Origin: Lota lota
Taxonomy: Eukaryota > Chordata > Actinopteri > Gadiformes > Lotidae
Assembly: GCA_026745465.1 (NCBI GenBank)
Contig: JACYXH010000133.1
Span: 37,501 to 101,500 of the forward strand
Direction of reading: 5' to 3'
Length of the DNA stretch: 64,000 nt
Shown here: positions 12,101 to 22,897 of the stretch, piece after piece
Position numbering within the stretch: the first letter of the stretch is position 1
Layout of the letters: every line of letters begins with the position of its first letter
The notes under the pieces: model-generated
The model's input: the letters and a program-made list of their open reading frames with translations, nothing else
The model's database searches: none
What the model was told of the DNA's origin: nothing
Made by a program: the position numbers and the translations under genes

Positions 12101-12599
12101 AACACTGTGCTAGACAAAAAGAGCTCCACGAGGTAATCCTACTTTCTTTCCAGTCCATTTGGGGGTTATGACGTTGCAGCCAAGGAAATCCCAAAACCAC
12201 TGGAGTGAGGGGGCAGTCTATCACGTGGAGAGAGAGTAACTCACGGTGATTCCCGGACACAATTAGAGTTAACGGTACCGTCCTTCGATCGACCCGGGCG
12301 AGTTTCTTCCCGTTAAGGGACTGGGCAAAAATGGGAGAATTCAAAGAGGTTGTCTTGATTCCCAATTGCCTGACCAACTGCCTATCAATGAAAGACTCGT
12401 CAGCACCTGAGTCTACGAGGACGGACAAAGGGAGGGAATGTTCCTGCCAAAGCAAGACGGAATCCAACATGGGACGGGGAGCCGAGGGATCAAGCGTTCG
12501 ACTCACCAGAATCCCTCGGGTTACTGGCGAGCCAACCCTTTTCCCGGACAGGTTGGACAGGAGGAAATAACGTGTCCCGAAAGACCGCAATAAAGACAA
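9159..12599 (-). CDS. pol: Chromovirus pol polyprotein (fossil element)
   Basis: A 1,146-codon minus-strand frame with the usual gypsy order. Domains are an aspartic protease ([10 protein letters not shown] near residue 63), reverse transcriptase (YLDDILIF), RNase H ([12 protein letters not shown]), an integrase zinc finger, an integrase core (DFVTGLP, SDRGPQF, QSERANQ) and a C-terminal chromodomain ([12 protein letters not shown]). The product copies and integrates the element. The chromodomain is known in this lineage to guide integration to modified chromatin. The frame overlaps gag upstream. Confidence 0.93.
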   Translation of the reverse strand: MSLLRSFGTRYFLLSNLSGKRVGSPVTRGILVSRTLDPSAPRPMLDSVLLWQEHSLPLSVLVDSGADESFIDRQLVRQLGIKTTSLNSPIFAQSLNGKKLARVDRRTVPLTLIVSGNHRELLSLHVIDCPLTPVVLGFPWLQRHNPQMDWKESRITSWSSFCLAQCLRSAQPPRTLESKSPPSFSSDLSSVPEIYHDLREVFSKSHALSLPPHRPYDCAIDLLPGASLPSSRLFNLSRPKQESLEEYIRESLAAGIIRPSSSPVGAGVFFVGKKDGSLRPCIDYRGLNSITVKNKYPLTLISSAFVPLHGATVFSKLDLRNAYHLVRIREGDEWKTAFNTPVGHFEYLVMPFGLTNAPAVFQALVNDVLRDMLNHSVFVYLDDILIFSGSLEEHVIHVRQVLQRLLENRLFVKAEKCEFHVPSTVFLGYIIGQGELRMDPCKVSAVAEWPTPTTRKQLQRFLGFANFYRRFIRSYSQIAAPLTALTSPKELFEWSPEAEASFRNLKERFTTAPILIQPDSSLQFIVEVDASDSGVGAVLSQRSTKDHKLHPCAFFSRRLTPPERNYDDGNRELLAVKLALEEWRHWLEGTAQPFIVWTDHRNLEYIQSAKRLNSRQARWALFFGRFNFSLTYRPGSRNVKPDALSRLYSPKDPCTEPEPILPSTCLIATLTLEVEAAVLQAQQQQPDPGTGPPNRLFVPDAARSRVLTWAHSSRLTCHPGTTRTLDFVRRRFWWSSLDADVRSFVAACTVCARNKTSTRPRSGLLRPLPIPSRPWSHIALDFVTGLPPSEGNTTILTIIDRFSKAAHFLALPRLPSARETADLLVSHVFRLHGIPTDIVSDRGPQFTSQVWRSFCAALGTTVSLSSGYHPQTNGQSERANQEMEAALRCVTDSNPSSWSSQLPWVEYAHNTLVNASTGLSPFMSSLGYQPPLFPALETEITVPSVQVHLRRCQRTWRRTREALLRASNRSQRQANKHRLPAPQYTPGQKVWLRSKDLPLKGVSQKLAPRFVGRYEIDSVINPCAVRLKLPSSLRIHPTFHVSQIKPFSSSPLCPPAPVPPPPRMIDDNPAWTVRRLLDVRRRGRGHQYLVDWEGYGPEERSWVPRSHILDPSLITDFHRQHPSHTVRPPGGVRRGGGTVTPSSAST

Positions 12600-13494
12600 G
12601 CACCAGTTGCCAGCCGGTGTTGCCTTTCGGTCGGGGATAGGTGGGCTCGTCCCAATTGCATTGGTTCCGGGTCGGGTAGTGAAGTTGGTCCAGGGTGGAA
12701 AGGATTGTGCCGAGGGGGAGGTGGTGCCGGAACATCCAGTGAAGACGAGACAGAAGCAGGAAACGGACGAAGCGTGCGTTCGCGCCGTCGTTCGCGCAGG
12801 CGATTGTCCAGTCGTATTGCGAGGGAAATTAGATGGTCTAAATTGGGTGACTCATCCCGAACAGCCAACTCATCCTTGAGGGGATCGGAAAGCGCGTGTA
12901 AAAATACTCCCATTAAGGCCACGTCATTCCACCCACTCTCCGCAGTAATCGTCTGGAAATCAACAGCGAAATCAGCGACGCTTCGGGAACCCTGACGGAG
13001 AGAGAGAGAAGACGCATTGAAGCCTCCCTACCACGAACGGGATGTTCGAACACTCTCCGCATCTCCGTGACAAACTCTGAGTACGTGGAACAACATTCAG
13101 CCCCTCTCTCCATTACGGAAGTAGCCCAAGAGAGGGCTCTGCCGCGTAACGCTCCAACGAGGAAAGCGATACGGGAGCTATCGGTGGGGTAGGTTAGGGG
13201 CTGGAGTCGGAACACGAGACCACATTGGAGAAGGAAATCCCGACAGGTACCCAAATCTCCTCCATAGCGTTCGGGGGTTGGAATGTAAGGCTCACGTGAA
13301 GCAATCGGCTGGGGAGGGGCGGAGGGTAGCTGCGGTTGACCGGGAATTGGCGCAGAAACCAGCAATCCCTGGACGGCGTTGTAAATCGTCTGGACGTTGG
13401 ACCTCATTTCCGCCATTTCCTGGTCGAGACGGCCGAGCATTACTCCCTGACTGCTGATGGCCCGGTCGTGGGAACGGGTGTCTGCTGGGTCCAT
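12521..13494 (-). CDS. gag: Chromovirus gag (fossil element)
   Basis: The minus-strand reading starts at [14 protein letters not shown] just inside the right LTR. It continues through a capsid-like region ([17 protein letters not shown] and following) and ends with a CCHC zinc knuckle ([14 protein letters not shown]). This order is typical of fish chromoviral Gag, which forms the particle and binds RNA. It is not a single open frame; about one break is apparent. Confidence 0.85.
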
Positions 13495-13511
13495 GTTTGG
13501 CCAGTTCGTAC

Positions 13512-14028
13512 TGTTAAGGTACGTGACTAGAACCCAAACGCAAGACACCGAGACAGAGATGGAGCGGGGTCGAAAGGGATTTATTCAGCAAAGGTACAGG
13601 CAAGGGCAAGGCAGGCGGTAGTTAGACGAGCAGGGGTCTGGAGACAGGCAGGTAGCTGTAGGTTGGGGGTCGAAGACGAGCGGGTAGTCAGGCAGGCGAG
13701 TGGTCGAAGGCAGAGAAGGCAAACAGACGAGCAGGATGGAAGTCGGGCAGGGATCAGGAGGACTAGGGAAAAAGGACAAGCGGGTTACACGAGCAGAAGC
13801 TAAATACTGAACAAGAGCGCTGGAACGAGGTACTAACTTGAGAAAGCGTAACAACGAACTGGCGCCGGCTGCTTGGTGAATGGGGAAGAAGTAGAGTGCG
13901 CTGATTGTAGATAGAAGGCCGGTGGGGAAGACAACGTGCACGTGGGAGATTGAAGACAGAATGTAAACAGAAGCACATGGAGTAGTAGCAGCCGGCGCAG
14001 CTAGGTGGAGGCAGAGGATGGAGTAACA
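13512..14028 (-). repeat. Chromovirus LTR shared by two tandem copies
   Basis: A 517-bp LTR nearly identical to 8,670-9,186. In element orientation it is the 5' LTR of the complete copy to its left and the 3' LTR of the truncated copy to its right. Confidence 0.92.
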
Positions 14029-15000
14029 GTACCCCCCCCTCTACGGACGCCTCCAGGCGGACGCACAGTGTGGGAAGGGTGCTGGCGGTGAAAGTCCGTG
14101 ATGAGGGAGGGGTCGAGAATGTGACTCCTGGGAACCCAGGAGCGCTCCTCGGGGCCGTATCCCTCCCAATCCACCAGATACTGATGACCCCGACCGCGAC
14201 GACGTACATCCAAAAGGCGACGCACCGTCCAAGCCGGGTTGTCGTCAATCATCCGGGGAGGCGGTGGAACCGGGGCGGGAGGGCACAACGGGCTGGAGGA
14301 GACGGGCTTGATCTGGGAGACGTGGAAGGTCGGATGGATCCGAAGGGACGAAGGGAGCTTCAGGCGAACGGCACAGGGGTTAATGACGGAATCAATCTCG
14401 TAAGGGCCAACGAAACGGGGGGCGAGTTTCTGAGAAACCCCCTTCAAAGGAAGATCCTTGGACCGCAACCAAACCTTTTGTCCAGGGGTGTACTGTGGAG
14501 CCGGGAGCCGGTGTTTATTAGCCTGGCGTTGGGAGCGGTTGGACGCACGGAGCAAAGCCTCACGTGTGCGCCTCCAGGTGCGCTGGCAACGGCGCAGGTG
14601 TACCTGGACAGAGGGGACAGTGATCTCTGTCTCCAAGGCAGGGAACAGAGGCGGTTGATAGCCCAAGGAAGACATGAATGGAGACAGGCCGGTGGACGCA
14701 TTGACTAGAGTGTTATGAGCATACTCAACCCAGGGAAGTTGTGAACTCCAGGAGGAGGGGTTGGAGTCGGTCACGCAGCGAAGTGCAGCCTCCATCTCCT
14801 GGTTTGCCCTCTCCGACTGTCCATTGGTCTGTGGGTGGTATCCGGAGGACAGACTGACCGTAGTTCCCAGGGCCGCACAGAACGACCGCCAGACCTGAGA
14901 AGTGAACTGCGGACCTCGATCCGACACGATATCCGTCGGGATGCCGTGGAGCCGGAACACGTGGGACACCAGGAGATCCGCAGTCTCTCTAGCGGAGGGA
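14029..15000 (-). mobile_element. Truncated second chromovirus copy (pol 3' end)
   Basis: This matches 9,187-10,157 with few differences and encodes the integrase core C-terminal part and the chromodomain. Identity ends at 15,000, where unrelated sequence with the duplicated string GAGAGTCTACGG begins. It is a fossil fragment. Confidence 0.9.
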
Positions 15001-15181
15001 GAGAGTCTACGGGAGAGTCTACGGGCCCTTTCGGAGGCCCCGTGACGTCACAATGTCAGCTCCATCTGGGGAGCGGTTATTGTTGGGGTCCGAGAAGGTT
15101 CATGAAGCTTCTCAGACACTTGTAGGATAAGGCCACGGTGTGTGGTGCGTTTCATATCCAACATCGCTCATTATGACGGTC
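15001..15181. other. Unassigned 180-bp segment with a CRE-like site
   Basis: It starts with two copies of GAGAGTCTACGG (15,001-15,026), then GGGCCCTTTCGGAGGCCC (an imperfect hairpin) and TGACGTCA, a palindromic CRE/ATF site, at about 15,044. No gene was recognised. It could be the end of an older element, but I cannot name one. Confidence 0.4.
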
Positions 15182-15294
15182 ACTATATAAGCCTAATTAT
15201 AAAGGGTAATGAAGGTTTAATAGAAGACTTCTCAACAGCTTTATTCTTTATTATTCGTTGGTTCCTATAACTATATAAGCCTAATTATAAAGGG
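15182..15294 (+). repeat. 88-bp tandem repeat (left part)
   Basis: The unit beginning ACTATATAAGCCTAATTA occurs at 15,182 and 15,270 (period 88 bp). It continues on the other side of the retroelement at 19,298-19,380. It includes a TATATAAG string. The first unit is uninterrupted and so serves as an empty-site reference for the insertion in the second. Confidence 0.9.
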
Positions 15295-18200
15295 TGTTAC
15301 GGACGTAGTGTGTTTTTTGTGTAACTAACTGTGTTCTCTCCCCAGCCTACTGTTTGTCCCTCCTCCTGCAGCACTCAAGCAATCAGGAAATTGAGTGCAC
15401 CTGCTCAGGGTAGGGGTATATAAGCTGGGAGCGGACCAGAGCACGGGAGCCAGTGGGCCATTCGGCAGATAACGTGCTGCATTCTGTGGAAACTAGTTAA
15501 CGAAGTGTTGTTTCTTCTCGTGGAACTAGTAGAGTGAGCTATTTTGGTTAACTAGTGTTTAGTTATAGTTTTGTTTACTGGTAGTTGTTTCCCTTTGTGT
15601 TTTCCCCTTTTGGGAAAGTGGTTTTTCGTTACCTTAATAAACCTTTTTGTTAACCTTTACCTCTGTCTGAGACTCCTCCTTGTCCCCCGGAAAAATATTA
15701 TTTGTTACTCCCCAAAGATACCCCTAGATATCAATTGGGGTCGTAACAAGTGGGGGCTCATCCGGGATCGACAAGGAGAAGCTTTGATAGACGGCTCTGG
15801 TGGCTAGCGTGGTGAGTATCATTGTCTGGGTGGCCATGTGTTCAGCCTTTGCTAAACGGTTAATCTGCTTCCTCAGTTAGATAGGGGAGTGTCCAGCTGG
15901 ACTGTATTAGTCTTTCCTTCGGGCACTCATTTGTTGTTTTACCTTTCTTGTTTTCGGAGTGAATCCTGGGCGGGGACTAGTTTCCCCGACGGAGGTAGGC
16001 GTTTCAGGGCTCCGGCCGCTGAAGTTCAGCCTTTAAAGTCGCCTCGAGCCCGGCAAGCTCCAGAAGATAGATAGATAGATATAGCTTTGGTGTTAGGTAT
16101 AGGAATTGAGGAAGTAGTTTTCTATAAGGCTGAGCGTGGTATTCGCGTGTGTGTGGCACCTGGCATTGACGCTTATCACACTCTTCACCAGTGAAGGAGG
16201 ACTTAAGGTTGCTAACTCAGTACGTGGGTGTGGTTGAACTATTTGTTTGTAGCTTAGCCTATCCTACTACGTGGTTAGCTTCGGACTGCAGTCACTGTGG
16301 TTTGCCTTTTGGTAGAATGGCAGTGTTTAGCTTAGAGGAGTTTGTGGCACATCCTACTTTAAGTCAGGTTGATGGCTGTAGGAAGGATGATTTGTGTTTG
16401 ATTGCCAATTATTACGGTATTTCTGTTTCACGGTCGCTTATAAAAGAAAATCTGAAGGCTGTCCTTTTAAGAGGACTGGTAGAAAAGGGAATTCTTGCCT
16501 CACAGGTTTTGGAGGAGTCTCCTGGTGTGGTGGCCGGGGCTACTGCAGCGGTATCCCCGGGTGAGAGTCAGGAAGGAGTGATTGAGCCACAGCCTGGTGG
16601 TTTTACTCCAGGTGGAGAGGGTAGTGAGGAAGAGGTAAAACCGTACACGATGCCACGGTTTGAGCCACTCTCTATAGAGACAACTTCTGGTTCTGTGGGA
16701 GGTGCCCGATTGAAGATGCGTTTAGCTCGTCTTCAGCAGGAGAGGCAGGAAAGAAAGGAGGAGAGAGAGTTTCAACTAGAGTTGAAAAAGTTGGAGATAG
16801 AGTCAGAGTTGAGAAAGACAGAGTCAGAGACAAGGAAGGAGTTTGAGTTGAAAAAAATTGGAGGCAGACACGGCTATCAGGATGCGTCAGTTAGAGTTGC
16901 AGAGGAGTGAAGTCGACGCTAGGACATCGGCGATGGCCTCTAGCTCTGGCGGACGGTCACCGTCAGGTTCTGATAATGCCTTTGATGTACGAAAGAATGT
17001 TTCAATGGTCCCTATTTTTCGAGAGACTGAGATTGAGTCCTACTTTAGTGCATTCGAGCGCATTGCTGTCGCTTTGCATTGGCCAAAGGATGTGTGGGCT
17101 ATACTTCTGCAGTGTAAGTTAACTGGTAAGGCTCAGAAAGCGTGTACTTCTCTCTCTACTGAAGATAGTTTAGTATATGAGAAAGTAAAAAGCGCTATTC
17201 TTCGGGCGTATGAGCTAGTACCAGAGGCTTACAGACAGCGTTTTCGAAGTCTTAGAAAGACGACGACTCAGAATTACATTGACTTCGCTAGGGAGAAAGA
17301 GATCCTCTTTGACCGATGGTGTGCATCATGTAAGGCAAAGGACTATGCTTTACTGCGTGAGCTGATGCTGGTGGAGGAGTTTAAAAACTGTGTGACTGAG
17401 CGTACAGTGATCTATCTGAATGAGCAGAAGGTAGCTACATTACAGCAGGCTGCTACGCTGGCGGAAGAGTTCGCTCTCATGCACAAGAGTGTTTTTAATA
17501 AACCAGATCAGTCATTCAATCGTGGTTTTTCGCAGAGGTCTGGTGATGCACGTATCCCCCAGCCCAGAGCGCCCTTGTCATGTCCTGTGGCTGAGAGACA
17601 GTGTTTCTACTGCCACAAGACTGGTCACCTTATCGCCAATTGCATAGCTCTGAAGCGTAAGCAGCAGGTGCCAGGCCCAAAACCAGCAGGGGTAGTTTTC
17701 AAGCGGACGAAGGGTATGGGTTTGATTAAAACAGTGCCCACCAGTAGCCGCCCCGTAGATAAAAGCCTACCTGATGAGTGCTTTAAGCCTTTCATCTTTA
17801 CCGGATCTGTGTCTCTCACTGGAAAGTTGGAGGACCAACGTTCAGTCACAGTGTTGCGAGACACTGGTGGCTCTCAGTCATTCATTCTTTCTAGTATCCT
17901 GCCCGTGAGTGATACCTCTGCCTGTAATACAAGCACTATAGTAAGAGGTATTGGGATGGGTTTTGTACCCGCGCCTCTTCATTACGTCCATGTGAAATCG
18001 GATTTGATTACAGGTTTCTTCCCAGTTGCTGTCCGCCCCAGTTTTCCTGTCGAAGGTGTGGACTTCATAATGGGTAACGACATAGCGGGAGGGAAGGTCT
18101 ACCCTACTCCTGAGGTTGTTAGTGTTCCCATTATTGAATCTGACCCTGATGACCTGGTTAGCCATCATCCGGATGTGTTTAAGTTTGAGGAAGTGTTGTC

Positions 18201-19297
18201 ACCTGATGACGGGTTGGTGGATGGCGCATTGAAGGAGCGTGAAGCGGTGGAAGAGTTAGTTAGTGCTTCTGAGGCACCATTGTCATTGACTCGCGAAGCA
18301 CTGATAAGTGCTCAGAAAAGGGATTCTTTCCTATCCAAGTGTTTCTCCGCAGTCAAGGGAAATGATTGTAAGGACAGTAGGAAACCATCATTCCGTCTGG
18401 ATGACGGAGTGTTAATGCGCAAGTGGGTTTCGCGGCTAGCTGAATCATCAGACGATTCAGTTGAGGATTGGGGCCCGGTTCAACAGCTAGTGGTTCCAAT
18501 TGGTTGTCGGCAGCATGTGCTAGAATTAGCACATGAGCATCTATGGTCTGGTTATCTGTTCTTGCTAACTGTGATGTGTATTTTGATGATGTGGTGGTGT
18601 ACTGACACCTGGGCTGACAATTTAGCCAGCTTGAACGTGGTGTTCCAGCGGCTCGTGGAATCATCTTTAACACTTCCGTGGGTAAGGTGGTCGGATTGCA
18701 GGTTACCAGTACCAGATGTACAGGTAACAGGCCATCTTATGTGACAGAGGGGGAAGTGAGTGTGCAACTTCCCCTATGATGTGACAATTAGAGTAGTGTT
18801 GCTCTAATGGTGCAAACTACCCGTTTGCTCTTATGGGGGGGAGTGTTACGGACGTAGTGTGTTTTTTGTGTAACTAACTGTGTTCTCTCCCCAGCCTACT
18901 GTTTGTCCCTCCTCCTGCAGCACTCAAGCAATCAGGAAATTGAGTGCACCTGCTCAGGGTAGGGGTATATAAGCTGGGAGCGGACCAGAGCACGGGAGCC
19001 AGTGGGCCATTCGGCAGATAACGTGCTGCATTCTGTGGAAACTAGTTAACGAAGTGTTGTTTCTTCTCGTGGAACTAGTAGAGTGAGCTATTTTGGTTAA
19101 CTAGTGTTTAGTTATAGTTTTGTTTACTGGTAGTTGTTTCCCTTTGTGTTTTCCCCTTTTGGGAAAGTGGTTTTTCGTTACCTTAATAAACCTTTTTGTT
19201 AACCTTTACCTCTGTCTGAGACTCCTCCTTGTCCCCCGGAAAAATATTATTTGTTACTCCCCAAAGATACCCCTAGATATCAATTGGGGTCGTAACA
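15295..19297 (+). mobile_element. Young Gmr1-like gypsy element, broken
   Basis: Identical-looking 454-bp LTRs (15,295-15,748 and 18,844-19,297; TGTTACGG...CGTAACA) are flanked by a 4-bp target duplication AGGG (15,291-15,294 and 19,298-19,301). The primer-binding site at 15,751 closely matches the proline-tRNA site known from murine leukaemia virus. The polypurine tract is at 18,832-18,843. Visible parts are a coiled-coil N-terminal gag, a SCAN-like capsid, a CCHC knuckle, a protease-like DTGG motif and an integrase N-terminal zinc region. No reverse transcriptase or RNase H is visible. The order protease then integrase fits Gmr1-type elements. At about 4 kb it is shorter than a complete relative and must be non-autonomous. 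LTR identity implies very recent insertion. Confidence 0.9.
16317..18744 (+). CDS. gag: Gag-protease region of the Gmr1-like element (fossil)
   Basis: The reading begins at MAVFSLEEFVAHPTLSQ and passes through a highly charged Glu/Lys/Arg coiled coil (16,730-16,860). A SCAN-like capsid segment follows (ESYFSAFERIAVALHWP, then FRSLRKTTTQNYIDFAREK). After it come the CCHC knuckle CFYCHKTGHLIANC (about 17,600) and the protease-like LRDTGGSQSF (about 17,857). A stretch resembling an integrase H2C2 region (VLELAHEHLWSG, about 18,518) comes last. Two frames overlap near 16,860-16,910; about one break is seen in addition to the missing domains. Mammalian SCAN domains are reported to derive from Gmr1-like Gag, which fits this capsid. 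Confidence 0.8.
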
Positions 19298-19385
19298 AGG
19301 GTAATGAAGGTTTAATAGAAGAGTTCTCAACAGCTTTATTCTTTATTATTCGTTGGTTTCTATAACTATATAAGCCTAATTACAC
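19298..19385 (+). repeat. 88-bp tandem repeat (right part)
   Basis: Continuation of the repeat interrupted by the Gmr1-like element. The unit resumes with the target duplication AGGG and the following TAATGAAGGTTTAATAGAAG. It ends in the start of a further unit (ACTATATAAGCCTAATTA) that runs into CA-rich microsatellite. Confidence 0.9.
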
Positions 19386-20130
19386 ACATACACATACATA
19401 CGTGTACATAGGTACACATACATACGTATACATAGGTACACACACACTGTGGTAACCCGGCTCCAGCACATCGCCCCAGGCGGCCCAGGGGCCACCGCTC
19501 TGCCCCAGCGGGGGCCCGCATTAGCGCTGGCCCCATTGCGCTGAAACACCTGGAGGAGGAGGAGGAACGCCAGCAGACACGGGACTCCACACACACACAC
19601 CAAGACACACACACACACCTAGTCACTTTCTCCAAGACACACACACGACACTCACATACGCACAATCACACACACAAAGACACACACGACACACACAATC
19701 ACACACACACGACATACACCAAGACACACACACACACACAATCACACTCACACACGGCACACACACTAAGACACACACACTAAGACACACACACACACAC
19801 ACCTAGTCACTTTCTCCAAGACACACACACGACACTCACATACACACAATCACACACAAAGACACACACGACACTCACATACACACAATCACACACACAA
19901 AGATACACATGACACACAATCACACACACACAACATACACCAAGACACACACATGCACACAATCACACACACACACACACCACACACATATATACTCACA
20001 CTCACACTCACTTACACACACACACACACAATCACACAAACAAAGACACACACGACACACACAATCACACACACACGACATACACCAAGACACACACACA
20101 CTCTCACACTCACACTCACACTCACACAAT

Positions 20131-20161
<31 letters not shown>

Positions 20162-20186
20162 AAATACACACACACACTCACAAGTA
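19382..20186. repeat. Compound CA microsatellite
   Basis: About 800 bp of CA-rich repeats with ACACGACA, AATCACACA and CAAAGACACA variants, plus a TACGTATACATAGGTACA segment at the left. It is interrupted by one GC-rich block at 19,452-19,592. The long reading frames here are repeat artefacts (Thr-His or Val-Cys strings). Confidence 0.95.
19452..19592 (+). other. GC-rich unique block inside the microsatellite
   Basis: About 140 bp of 65-70% GC DNA unlike its surroundings, with a plus-strand frame open throughout that ends in LKHLEEEEERQQTRD. It could be a piece of a coding exon captured in the microsatellite. I do not recognise the protein, and a chance open frame is possible at this length. 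Confidence 0.3.
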
Positions 20187-20540
20187 GTATATATGAGTTC
20201 CCATTTAGACCTAAAACAAAACCAATCCACATCCGGTCAGATAAAGCGGAAGTAACACTTATACTCAACCGGAAGTGTGACAGCATCCTGTCTGACCAGG
20301 GCAGACCAGGGCTGACCAGGGCTGACCAAACGACCAGGCTGACCATACGGAAGTGTATTCCTGCTCAATAAAGTAAACATCCGCTTTGTTAAAAAAAAAA
20401 GCAGGAGGGCCCGGAAGTGTCTGTGGTGCCTGTGGTGCCAGAAGAGGCCCTGAGGCGCCGGTGAGTCTGAAGCGCCGGGGGGTCTGAGGGGAAAGGGTGG
20501 GGGTCTGAGGTGCCATGGGTGGTGGGTGTAGAACTCATTC
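20187..20540. other. Low-complexity spacer with short GACCAGGGCT repeats
   Basis: Contains four or five copies of (T)GACCAGGGC(A/T) around 20,294-20,345, a poly-A run (20,391-20,400) preceded by AATAAAGT (20,369), and GGTGCC(T/A) repeats. Nothing coding can be supported. Confidence 0.5.
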
Positions 20541-22110
20541 TCGTTGGTGTTGAATTTATGTGGAAAATAACCTTTTTCCACGTCATCAAAACCAAGAGCA
20601 GACGGCGTTTTAGCCAGACTCATGGGGAGAAAGCTAAACGAGTCGATCCACCTCTGCTGGTATGTCTTATCAATCATTAGGATAACTCTACTGCCTCGCA
20701 TGGTCAGTAAGGGGGTAATACCCTGTTTGGTGAAATAATCCAGCATGATGTAACTGTCAAATCCAGAAGCATTGTGTGCTATGAACGTATGACAACTGTA
20801 TCGTTTTGCTCTATAGCGCATGACAAACTTTGCAACGCAATCTGCACCACTAGCATACCACTTCTGGCCAGCAAACGACATAGCTGACACAAAGTGTGCT
20901 TCGTACCCTCATGATAGTGCGTCTCAAAATCATAAAAAATGTATTTATTTTTGGGGTGTTCGGACTCAAGAGGCTGGATGTAGCACTCATGGTCTGTGTC
21001 ACTGATTAGAACTTCACCACAATATTTGCACTTTTCTGTACAACATCGATGGGCTACGGGCTACAAGATACTGTCTACAACACTTGTCACAATACTTGGC
21101 CTGGTTACAGGGTACTATGCCGTATGCTGATTACTTTTGTTTGTGCATGTCATAACAGTGCTTTGACCGACAAATACGACAACAATCCTTACACTTTATC
21201 GTACGGCCTACTTCCCCGTTACATACTGTCAAGCAAACATTGCAGTACAATGAACATTTGTGCATAAGAATTGACTGACATGTTTTGTAACAATATTTAC
21301 ACACATGTCTTGCACCAAAGAAAGCAACCTTGTTTTCTATGAGGTGGTAGTGGTTGTCATGCAGGTACAGCCAGATTGTTTTTGGGTGTTGTTCAGGATG
21401 GGTCTGAAACAATTCTAGCTTCTTGAAAGCAGCATTGTGATGAAATACCAATATTTTTGCTTCTATATGCTTCTCAAAATTGGATACATCAGAAAAACCA
21501 ACCTGATGACTGGGGTCATAACCTAGGGCCTTGTGTAATTCTAGGGCATATGCCACTTTATCCTGTTCAGACGCTGACCCCACTTTAGCCGTCAGCTCAT
21601 CAGAATGAAAATGTGCTAAACATAGTGAGAAACACAGATTGTCGTGTGTGTTGTTGGGTGTGTGGAGACTTAATTTTTTCTTGCGTATGATTTCGTCATA
21701 GGGTATGGATTTTAACTTGAGACAGGTGCCCCCCCTTTTATTATGAGCACACGTGATAACAAACTCTAAGGCATCGTCTGTCAAACTTGTGTCATTACTC
21801 TGTATTACCTGGGCTATCTGTTCTAAAAACAAATCAGCATCGTAATCGTCCCCAACCGTGAGTACAGCCTGTACATCACTGGCCAGTGACGGACCCCGCA
21901 GGGTGACGTTTAAAACGCTTCCACTATCAGTACTCTGGGTGCACTGTGTTATTACACCTGTCAACCGCTCTCTGATAAAATTACGTACTTCTTCTAAATT
22001 TTCCAGAGGGATGCTTCTTAGATCTACAGACTGTCTAACCTCAAAACCATTAAAGTAGGGGAATGACCGTGTACGTGTCTCATCTCTAGACCCGTCATCG
22101 GAGAGAACAC
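20540..22110 (-). pseudogene. Polinton/Maverick-type DNA polymerase B fossil, N-terminal and exonuclease part
   Basis: Two minus-strand stretches resemble the family-B, protein-primed polymerase of Polintons. The right stretch (about 21,130-22,110) has the N-terminal region with a Cys/His-rich segment (CKYCYKTCQS, CRICRSKHC). The left (about 20,540-20,890) has exonuclease motifs FIAHNASGFDSYIML and DSFSFLPMSLAKTP followed by KGYFPHKFN. The polymerase catalytic part is not visible. It is broken, with at least two breaks, and is a fragment of a larger element. No terminal repeats were found. A TATAAATA string (22,121) lies just upstream of its start in minus-strand orientation. Confidence 0.75.
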
Positions 22111-22171
22111 CGCCAGTCTGTATAAATACCTCCTCATTTTACAGTGTGTAGCCTGGGCCATACTGGAGACC

Positions 22172-22897
22172 GTGACAGCTGGAGAAATGACTACAGTACT
22201 GGAGTTAGTTGTACTATATTTTAATCTAGGTCTTCATTATAAGGACATTGCTGCTTTGCTTGCAAGTCGTTACCATTATATTGTTTCGATACGACATTTA
22301 AAACGGATTTTAAAGTCTTATAATCTGTTCCGGCGCAAGGGACATAGCGATTTGGATCGGGCAATTTCTTTCATTTATGAACAGTTACAAACATCTGGCC
22401 AACTCCACTGATATAGGTGGATGTACACAAAATGCAAGGAGAATGGATTAAACATAAGAAAAGAAGATGTTCGGTTAATTCTACGAGAATTAGATCCAAG
22501 GGGTGTTGAACTCAGAGTGAGGAGACGGCTCCGTCGCCGAAACTACTTTGCTAAAGGGCCTAATTATATTTGGCACTTAGACTCTTATGACAAAATGAAA
22601 TCCTCCCATGTCATCAGACCATCAAAGAATGACAGAGTGCCCAGTGGTCAACCCAGAGTCATGTACATGTTCCCTGAACTCCACAGAACTGATGACTGCA
22701 ATTCCCCAGTGGAAAGAGCTGATTTACAGCTTTGTCAGAGTAGCTGCACATTTCGACCAACAGTGCCATGTGACACAGACATGTACAACATCTGCAACCT
22801 CCTGATGGTTGAGTCACAATTGCATCTTCCGGCTGATGCTTATCAAGCATTGGATTTGTATCTGCACTTGAGAAATGAAATCAAATCCACTCTCTAA
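22172..22897 (+). pseudogene. Integrase-like protein fossil
   Basis: The plus-strand reading has an N-terminal helix-turn-helix-like segment (LHYKDIAALLASRYHY, RHLKRILKSYNLFRRKG). It continues to YFAKGPNYIWHLDSYDKMK, the typical start of an rve-type integrase core in a widespread family of fish integrase-domain proteins. The tail (about 22,610-22,897) resembles the C-terminal end of the same family. It is broken (about two breaks) and cannot be catalytic. It lies head to head with the polymerase fossil, about 60 bp away, so both may be remnants of one element; that is inference. Confidence 0.55.

Larger units (their letters stand above)
8670..15000 (-). mobile_element. Ty3/gypsy chromovirus array: LTR-internal-LTR-partial internal
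   Basis: Two 517-bp LTRs (8,670-9,186 and 13,512-14,028; TG...CA ends) flank an internal region with gag and pol on the minus strand. Beyond the right LTR the pol 3' end is present again (14,029-15,000) and then stops abruptly. This is the LTR-internal-LTR-internal layout expected from recombination between tandem copies. The C-terminal chromodomain of pol places it among chromoviruses. A run of G next to the LTR (minus strand of 9,189-9,200) is the polypurine tract. The LTRs differ at only a handful of positions, so insertion was recent. The full copy looks almost whole, with perhaps one break; the right-hand copy is a fragment. It abuts the last exon of the lectin gene. Confidence 0.92.

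Noticed and set aside
19366-20255. Cys/Val-rich and Thr/His-rich small proteins
   Set aside because: Pure translations of CA/GT microsatellite.
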